A stretch of DNA of 64,000 bases from Climacium dendroides. Its lineage: Eukaryota > Streptophyta > Bryopsida > Hypnales > Climaciaceae. The stretch covers positions 806,001 to 870,000 of the forward strand of contig CATNNA010000001.1 in assembly GCA_950106755.1 (NCBI GenBank), written 5' to 3'. The stretch's first letter is position 1, and each line of letters begins with the position of its first letter. Below the pieces are notes generated by a model. That model saw nothing but the letters and a program-made list of their open reading frames with translations, was not told where the DNA came from and did not search any database. The position numbers and the translations under genes were made by a program. Below, piece after piece: positions 56,300 to 64,000 of the stretch.

Positions 56300-59200
56300 T
56301 AATTAGGATTCATGGAAAAACTTCATTTTAAGACAACCCTATTGCTTTCCTACATTGTCTTCTTCATTTGAAATGGATTTCAAAACAAACACTCGAAAAA
56401 TCATGCTGTATTGAATACAAACCAAGCCAATAAATTATATCGGTTTGACGTGGAAGCATGTCCAAAAACAAAACACACAAGTTGCACTTGTTCAAAATAA
56501 TTAGGATTCATGGAAAAACTTCATTTTAAGACAACCCTATTGCTTTCCTACACTGTCTTCTTCATTTGAAATGGATTTCAAAACAAACACTCGAAAAATC
56601 ATGCTATATTGAATACAAACCAAACCAATAAATTATATGGGTTTGACGTGGAAGCATGTCCAAAAACAAAACACACAAGTTGCAATTGTTCAAAATAATT
56701 AGGATTCATGGAAAAACTTCATTTTAAGACAACCCTATTGCTTTCCTACACTGTCTTCTTCATTTGAAATGGATTTCAAAACAAACACTCGAAAAATCAT
56801 GCTGTATTGAATACAAACCAAGCCAATAAATTATATCGGTTTGACGTGGAAGCATGTCCAAAAACAAAACACACAAGTTGCAATTGTTCAAAATAATTAG
56901 GATTCATGGAAAAACTTCATTTTAAGACAACCCTATTGCTTTCCTACATTGTCTTCTTCATTTGAAATGGATTTCAAAACAAACAGTCGAAAAATCACGC
57001 TGTATTGAATACAAACCAAGGCAATAAATTATATGGGTTTGACGTGGAAGCATGTCCAAAAACAAAACACACAAGTTGCATTTGTTCAAAATAATTAATA
57101 TTCATGGAAAAACTTCATTTTAAGACAACCCTATTGCTTTCCTACATTGTCTTCTTCATTTGAAATGGATTTCAAAACAAACACTCGAAAAATCATGTTG
57201 TATTGAATACAAACCAAACCAATAAATTATATCGGTTTGACGTAGAAGCATGTCCAAAAACAAAACATAGAAGTTGCAATTGTTCAAAATAATTAGGATT
57301 CATGGAAAAACTTCATTTTAAGACAACCCTATTGCTTTCCTACACTGTCTTCTTCATTTGAAATGGATTTCAAAACAAACACTCGAAAAATCATGCTATA
57401 TTGAATACAAACCAAACCAATAAATTATATGGGTTTGACTTAGAAGCATGTCCAAAAACAAAACACACAAGTTGCAATTGCTCAAAATAATTACGATTCA
57501 TGGAAAAACTTCATTTTAAGACAACCCTATTGCTTTCCTACATTGTCTTCTTCATTTGAAATGGATTTCAAAACAAACACTCGAAAAATCATGCTGTATT
57601 GAATACAAACCAAGCCAATAAATTATATCGGTTTGACGTGGAAGCATGTCCAAAAACAAAACACACAAGTTGCACTTGTTCAAAATAATTAGGATTCATG
57701 GAAAAACTTCATTTTAAGACAACCCTATTGCTTTCCTACACTGTCTTCTTCATTTGAAATGGATTTCAAAACAAACACTCGAAAAATCATGCTATATTGA
57801 ATACAAACCAAACCAATAAATTATATGGGTTTGACTTAGAAGCATGTCCAAAAACAAAACACACAAGTTGCAATTGCTCAAAATAATTACGATTCATGGA
57901 AAAACTTCATTTTAAGACAACCCTATTGCTTTCCTACATTGTCTTCTTCATTTGAAATGGATTTCAAAACAAACACTCGAAAAATCATGCTGTATTGAAT
58001 ACAAACCAAGCCAATAAATTATATCGGTTTGACGTGGAAGCATGTCCAAAAACAAAACACACAAGTTGCACTTGTTCAAAATAATTAGGATTCATGGAAA
58101 AACTTCATTTTAAGACAACCCTATTGCTTTCCTACACTGTCTTCTTCATTTGAAATGGATTTCAAAACAAACACTCGAAAAATCATGCTATATTGAATAC
58201 AAACCAAACCAATAAATTATATGGGTTTGACTTAGAAGCATGTCCAAAAACAAAACACAGAAGTTGCAATTGCTCAAAATAATTACGATTCATGGAAAAA
58301 CTTCATTTTAAGACAACCCTATTGCTTTCCTACATTGTCTTCTTCATTTGAAATGGATTTCAAAACAAACACTCGAAAAATCATGCTGTATTGAATACAA
58401 ACCAAGCCAATAAATTATATCGGTTTGACGTGGAAGCATGTCCAAAAACAAAACACACAAGTTGCACTTGTTCAAAATAATTAGGATTCATGGAAAAACT
58501 TCATTTTAAGACAACCCTATTGCTTTCCTACACTGTCTTCTTCATTTGAAATGGATTTCAAAACAAACACTCGAAAAATCATGCTATATTGAATACAAAC
58601 CAAACCAATAAATTATATGGGTTTGACGTGGAAGCATGTCCAAAAACAAAACACACAAGTTGCAATTGTTCAAAATAATTAGGATTCATGGAAAAACTTC
58701 ATTTTAAGACAACCCTATTGCTTTCCTACATTGTCTTCTTCATTTGAAATGGATTTCAAAACAAACACTCGAAAAATCATGCTATATTGAATACAAACCA
58801 AACCAATAAATTATATGGGTTTGACGTGGAAGCATGTCCAAAAACAAAACACACAAGTTGCAATTGTTCAAAATAATTACGATTCATGGAAAAACTTCAT
58901 TTTAAGACAACCCTATTGCTTTCCTACATTGTCTTCTTCATTTGAAATGGATTTCAAAACAAACACTCGAAAAATCATGCTATATTGAATACAAACCAAA
59001 CCAATAAATTATATGGGTTTGACTTAGAAGCATGTCCAAAAACAAAACACACAAGTTGCAATTGCTCAAAATAATTACGATTCATGGAAAAACTTCATTT
59101 TAAGACAACCCTATTGCTTTCCTACATTGTCTTCTTCATTTGAAATGGATTTCAAAACAAACACTCGAAAAATCATGCTGTATTGAATACAAACCAAGCC

Positions 59201-62200
59201 AATAAATTATATCGGTTTGACGTGGAAGCATGTCCAAAAACAAAACACACAAGTTGCACTTGTTCAAAATAATTAGGATTCATGGAAAAACTTCATTTTA
59301 AGACAACCCTATTGCTTTCCTACACTGTCTTCTTCATTTGAAATGGATTTCAAAACAAACACTCGAAAAATCATGCTATATTGAATACAAACCAAACCAA
59401 TAAATTATATGGGTTTGACGTGGAAGCATGTCCAAAAACAAAACACACAAGTTGCAATTGTTCAAAATAATTAGGATTCATGGAAAAACTTCATTTTAAG
59501 ACAACCCTATTGCTTTCCTACACTGTCTTCTTCATTTGAAATGGATTTCAAAACAAACACTCGAAAAATCATGCTGTATTGAATACAAACCAAGCCAATA
59601 AATTATATCGGTTTGACGTGGAAGCATGTCCAAAAACAAATCACACAAGTTGCAATTGTTCAAAATAATTAGGATTCATGGAAAAACTTCATTTTAAGAC
59701 AACCCTATTGCTTTCCTACATTGTCTTCTTCATTTGAAATGGATTTCAAAACAAACAGTCGAAAAATCACGCTGTATTGAATACAAACCAAGGCAATAAA
59801 TTATATGGGTTTGACGTGGAAGCATGTCCAAAAACAAAACACACAAGTTGCATTTGTTCAAAATAATTAATATTCATGGAAAAACTTCATTTTAAGACAA
59901 CCCTATTGCTTTCCTACATTGTCTTCTTCATTTGAAATGGATTTCAAAACAAACACTCGAAAAATCATGTTGTATTGAATACAAACCAAACCAATAAATT
60001 ATATCGGTTTGACGTAGAAGCATGTCCAAAAACAAAACATAGAAGTTGCAATTGTTCAAAATAATTAGGATTCATGGAAAAACTTCATTTTAAGACAACC
60101 CTATTGCTTTCCTACACTGTCTTCTTCATTTGAAATGGATTTCAAAACAAACACTCGAAAAATCATGCTATATTGAATACAAACCAAACCAATAAATTAT
60201 ATGGGTTTGACTTAGAAGCATGTCCAAAAACAAAACACACAAGTTGCAATTGCTCAAAATAATTACGATTCATGGAAAAACTTCATTTTAAGACAACCCT
60301 ATTGCTTTCCTACATTGTCTTCTTCATTTGAAATGGATTTCAAAACAAACACTCGAAAAATCATGCTGTATTGAATACAAACCAAGCCAATAAATTATAT
60401 GGGTTTGACGTGGAAGCATGTCCAAAAACAAAACACACAAGTTGCACTTGTTCAAAATAATTAGGATTCATGGAAAAACTTCATTTTAAGACAACCCTAT
60501 TGCTTTCCTACACTGTCTTCTTCATTTGAAATGGATTTCAAAACAAACACTCGAAAAATCATGCTATATTGAATACAAACCAAACCAATAAATTATATGG
60601 GTTTGACTTAGAAGCATGTCCAAAAACAAAACACACAAGTTGCAATTGCTCAAAATAATTACGATTCATGGAAAAACTTCATTTTAAGACAACCCTATTG
60701 CTTTCCTACATTGTCTTCTTCATTTGAAATGGATTTCAAAACAAACACTCGAAAAATCATGCTGTATTGAATACAAACCAAGCCAATAAATTATATGGGT
60801 TTGACGTGGAAGCATGTCCAAAAACAAAACACACAAGTTGCACTTGTTCAAAATAATTAGGATTCATGGAAAAACTTCATTTTAAGACAACCCTATTGCT
60901 TTCCTACACTGTCTTCTTCATTTGAAATGGATTTCAAAACAAACACTCGAAAAATCATGCTATATTGAATACAAACCAAACCAATAAATTATATGGGTTT
61001 GACTTAGAAGCATGTCCAAAAACAAAACACACAAGTTGCAATTGCTCAAAATAATTACGATTCATGGAAAAACTTCATTTTAAGACAACCCTATTGCTTT
61101 CCTACATTGTCTTCTTCATTTGAAATGGATTTCAAAACAAACACTCGAAAAATCATGCTGTATTGAATACAAACCAAGCCAATAAATTATATCGGTTTGA
61201 CGTGGAAGCATGTCCAAAAACAAAACACACAAGTTGCACTTGTTCAAAATAATTAGGATTCATGGAAAAACTTCATTTTAAGACAACCCTATTGCTTTCC
61301 TACACTGTCTTCTTCATTTGAAATGGATTTCAAAACAAACACTCGAAAAATCATGCTATATTGAATACAAACCAAACCAATAAATTATATGGGTTTGACG
61401 TGGAAGCATGTCCAAAAACAAAACACACAAGTTGCAATTGTTCAAAATAATTAGGATTCATGGAAAAACTTCATTTTAAGACAACCCTATTGCTTTCCTA
61501 CATTGTCTTCTTCATTTGAAATGGATTTCAAAACAAACACTCGAAAAATCATGCTATATTGAATACAAACCAAACCAATAAATTATATGGGTTTGACGTG
61601 GAAGCATGTCCAAAAACAAAACACACAAGTTGCAATTGTTCAAAATAATTACGATTCATGGAAAAACTTCATTTTAAGACAACCCTATTGCTTTCCTACA
61701 TTGTCTTCTTCATTTGAAATGGATTTCAAAACAAACACTCGAAAAATCATGCTATATTGAATACAAACCAAACCAATAAATTATATGGGTTTGACTTAGA
61801 AGCATGTCCAAAAACAAAACACACAAGTTGCAATTGCTCAAAATAATTACGATTCATGGAAAAACTTCATTTTAAGACAACCCTATTGCTTTCCTACATT
61901 GTCTTCTTCATTTGAAATGGATTTCAAAACAAACACTCGAAAAATCATGCTGTATTGAATACAAACCAAGCCAATAAATTATATCGGTTTGACGTGGAAG
62001 CATGTCCAAAAACAAAACACACAAGTTGCACTTGTTCAAAATAATTAGGATTCATGGAAAAACTTCATTTTAAGACAACCCTATTGCTTTCCTACACTGT
62101 CTTCTTCATTTGAAATGGATTTCAAAACAAACACTCGAAAAATCATGCTATATTGAATACAAACCAAACCAATAAATTATATGGGTTTGACGTGGAAGCA

Positions 62201-64000
62201 TGTCCAAAAACAAAACACACAAGTTGCAATTGTTCAAAATAATTAGGATTCATGGAAAAACTTCATTTTAAGACAACCCTATTGCTTTCCTACACTGTCT
62301 TCTTCATTTGAAATGGATTTCAAAACAAACACTCGAAAAATCATGCTGTATTGAATACAAACCAAGCCAATAAATTATATCGGTTTGACGTGGAAGCATG
62401 TCCAAAAACAAAACACACAAGTTGCAATTGTTCAAAATAATTAGGATTCATGGAAAAACTTCATTTTAAGACAACCCTATTGCTTTCCTACATTGTCTTC
62501 TTCATTTGAAATGGATTTCAAAACAAACAGTCGAAAAATCACGCTGTATTGAATACAAACCAAGGCAATAAATTATATGGGTTTGACGTGGAAGCATGTC
62601 CAAAAACAAAACACACAAGTTGCATTTGTTCAAAATAATTAATATTCATGGAAAAACTTCATTTTAAGACAACCCTATTGCTTTCCTACATTGTCTTCTT
62701 CATTTGAAATGGATTTCAAAACAAACACTCGAAAAATCATGTTGTATTGAATACAAACCAAACCAATAAATTATATCGGTTTGACGTAGAAGCATGTCCA
62801 AAAACAAAACATAGAAGTTGCAATTGTTCAAAATAATTAGGATTCATGGAAAAACTTCATTTTAAGACAACCCTATTGCTTTCCTACATTGTCTTCTTCA
62901 TTTGAAATGGATTTCAAAACAAACACTCGAAAAATCATCCTATATTGAATACAAACCAAACCAATAAATTATATGGGTTTGACTTAGAAGCATGTCCAAA
63001 AACAAAACACACAAGTTGCAATTGCTCAAAATAATTAGGATTCATGGAAAAACTTCATTTTAAGACAACCCTATTGCTTTCCTACATTGTCTTCTTCATT
63101 TGAAATGGATTTCAAAACAAACACTCGAAAAATCATGCTGTATTGAATACAAACCAAGCCAATAAATTATATCGGTTTGACGTGGAAGCATGTCCAAAAA
63201 CAAAACACACAAGTTGCACTTGTTCAAAATAATTAGGATTCATGGAAAAACTTCATTTTAAGACAACCCTATTGCTTTCCTACACTGTCTTCTTCATTTG
63301 AAATGGATTTCAAAACAAACACTCGAAAAATCATGCTATATTGAATACAAACGAAACCAATAAATTATATGGGTTTGACGTGGAAGCATGTCCAAAAACA
63401 AAACACACAAGTTGCAATTGTTCAAAATAATTAGGATTCATGGAAAAACTTCATTTTAAGACAACCCTATTGCTTTCCTACATTGTCTTCTTCATTTGAA
63501 ATGGATTTCAAAACAAACACTCGAAAAATCATGGTATATTGAATACAAACCAAACCAATAAATTATATCGGTTTGACGTGGAAGCATGTCCAAAAACAAA
63601 ACACACAAGTTGCAATTGTTCAAAATAATTAGGATTCATGGAAAAACTTCATTTTAAGACAACCCTATTGCTTTCCTACATTGTCTTCTTCATTTGAAAT
63701 GGATTTCAAAACAAACACTCGAAAAATCATGCTATATTGAATACAAACCAAACCAATAAATTATATGGGTTTGACGTGGAAGCATGTCCAAAAACAAAAC
63801 ACACAAGTTGCATTTGTTCAAAATAATTAGGATTCATGGAAAAACTTCATTTTAAGACAACCCTATTGCTTTCCTACACTGTCTTCTTCATTTGAAATGG
63901 ATTTCAAAACAAACACTCGAAAAATCATGTTGTATTGAATACAAACCAAACCAATAAATTATATCGGTTTGACGTAGAAGCATGTCCAAAAACAAAACAT
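56300..64000 (+). repeat. 14-monomer higher-order repeat, 2,772 bp, with a 396-bp dimer sub-array inside
   Basis: The private word ataattaata lies at 57091, 59863 and 62635, exactly 2,772 bp apart twice. caaggcaat and aaacatagaagttg recur with the same period. Inside each unit, two monomer types alternate: one with caattgctc and ttacgatt, one with aagcc and cacttgttc. The gctc copies lie at 57475, 57871 and 58267 (396-bp steps), then 59059; the next unit has 60247, 60643, 61039 and 61831, all +2,772, and 63019 opens the third. Differences between units are single bases (aaatcacac at 59,640; atgggttt for atcggttt near 60,400). Confidence 0.9.

Larger units (their letters stand above)
6272..64000 (+). 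repeat. 198-bp satellite DNA array, 291 complete monomers, running off the window
   Basis: Monomers start with tgtcttcttc at 6272, 6470, 6668, 6866 and so on; the last start is 63880, leaving a 121-bp partial unit. The distance 57,608 equals 291 x 198 minus 10. Ten 197-bp monomers account for the difference: seven read ggaaaac instead of ggaaaaac (at 9002, 11773, 14544, 15731, 16522, 17709, 18896) and three read cgaaaatc instead of cgaaaaatc (49467, 50060, 50851). Monomer GC is about 31% (61 of 198 in one counted copy). All copies have one orientation. Differences are confined to a few sites, for example gctGtatt/gctAtatt, atGGGttt/atCGGttt/atAGGatt, gaCTTAgaagc/gaCGTGgaagc/gaCATTgaaac, caattgTtc/caattgCtc/cACttgttc, and ttaGgatt/ttaCgatt. 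No coding role is plausible; a heterochromatic or centromeric role is an inference. Confidence 0.98.

Noticed and set aside
6272..64000. CRISPR-like array of regular repeats
   Set aside because: Repeat units are 198 bp and directly adjacent with no unique spacers; there are no cas genes, and the context is plant.
6272..64000. rDNA spacer repeats or telomeric repeats
   Set aside because: No rRNA gene sequence and no TTTAGGG runs are present anywhere in the window.
6272..64000. Declaring this the centromere and naming the species
   Set aside because: Monomer length, dyad and higher-order structure fit a centromere, but knobs and subtelomeres can look alike. Without CENH3 data or a match to a known satellite this would be a guess.
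6272..64000. CENP-B box in the satellite
   Set aside because: No match to the mammalian CENP-B box pattern seen in the monomer; plants are not known to use it in this way.

Overview
The window looks like nuclear DNA of a flowering plant. The evidence is a decayed CACTA (En/Spm) DNA transposon whose transposase has the plant-type order Transposase_21 - DUF4218 - DUF4216, followed by a very large AT-rich satellite array. I see no intact host gene, no rRNA or tRNA gene and no bacterial-type feature. The species cannot be named from the sequence. The setting is constitutive heterochromatin; whether it is centromeric, pericentromeric, subtelomeric or a knob cannot be decided here.

Layout. Positions 1-157 look like the right-hand end of a CACTA element (ends TTCTTATAGTG). 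Positions 874-about 3,830 on the minus strand hold one dead CACTA transposase gene. Read from high to low coordinates it consists of the Transposase_21 core (four in-frame stops), an apparently genuine 358-bp GT-AG intron (3167-2810), the end of the transposase domain plus DUF4218 (two in-frame stops), an unclear linker, and a DUF4216 domain in an open frame. Positions 3,829-5,512 hold a weak coding-like remnant and otherwise nothing recognisable. A degenerate minisatellite of roughly 30 bp lies at 5,513-5,775, followed by about 500 bp of unique AT-rich DNA.

From 6,272 to the window end (57,729 bp, 90% of the window) there is a single uninterrupted head-to-tail array of a 198-bp, about 31% GC satellite. 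I count 291 complete monomers plus 121 bp. The count closes exactly: 291 x 198 minus ten single-base deletions equals the distance between the first and last monomer starts. I saw no inversion, transposon insertion or other net indel. Monomers differ at a small set of diagnostic sites, and these variants repeat at 4, 5, 6, 9, 10, 12, 14 and 30 monomers, so the array is a mosaic of higher-order repeats. A 14-monomer unit (about 2.77 kb) arose separately in three zones with different variant content. Variants typical of the left zone (about 6-18 kb) return in the right zone (about 52-64 kb) but not in the middle, which suggests a younger expansion inside an older array. Every monomer carries an 8+2+8 dyad.

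The genes do not act together in any pathway. The only protein-coding content is the dead transposase, and the short open frames inside the satellite are by-products of lost stop codons. I found no undescribed enzymatic or defence system. The notable content is the architecture of the satellite array and its boundary.
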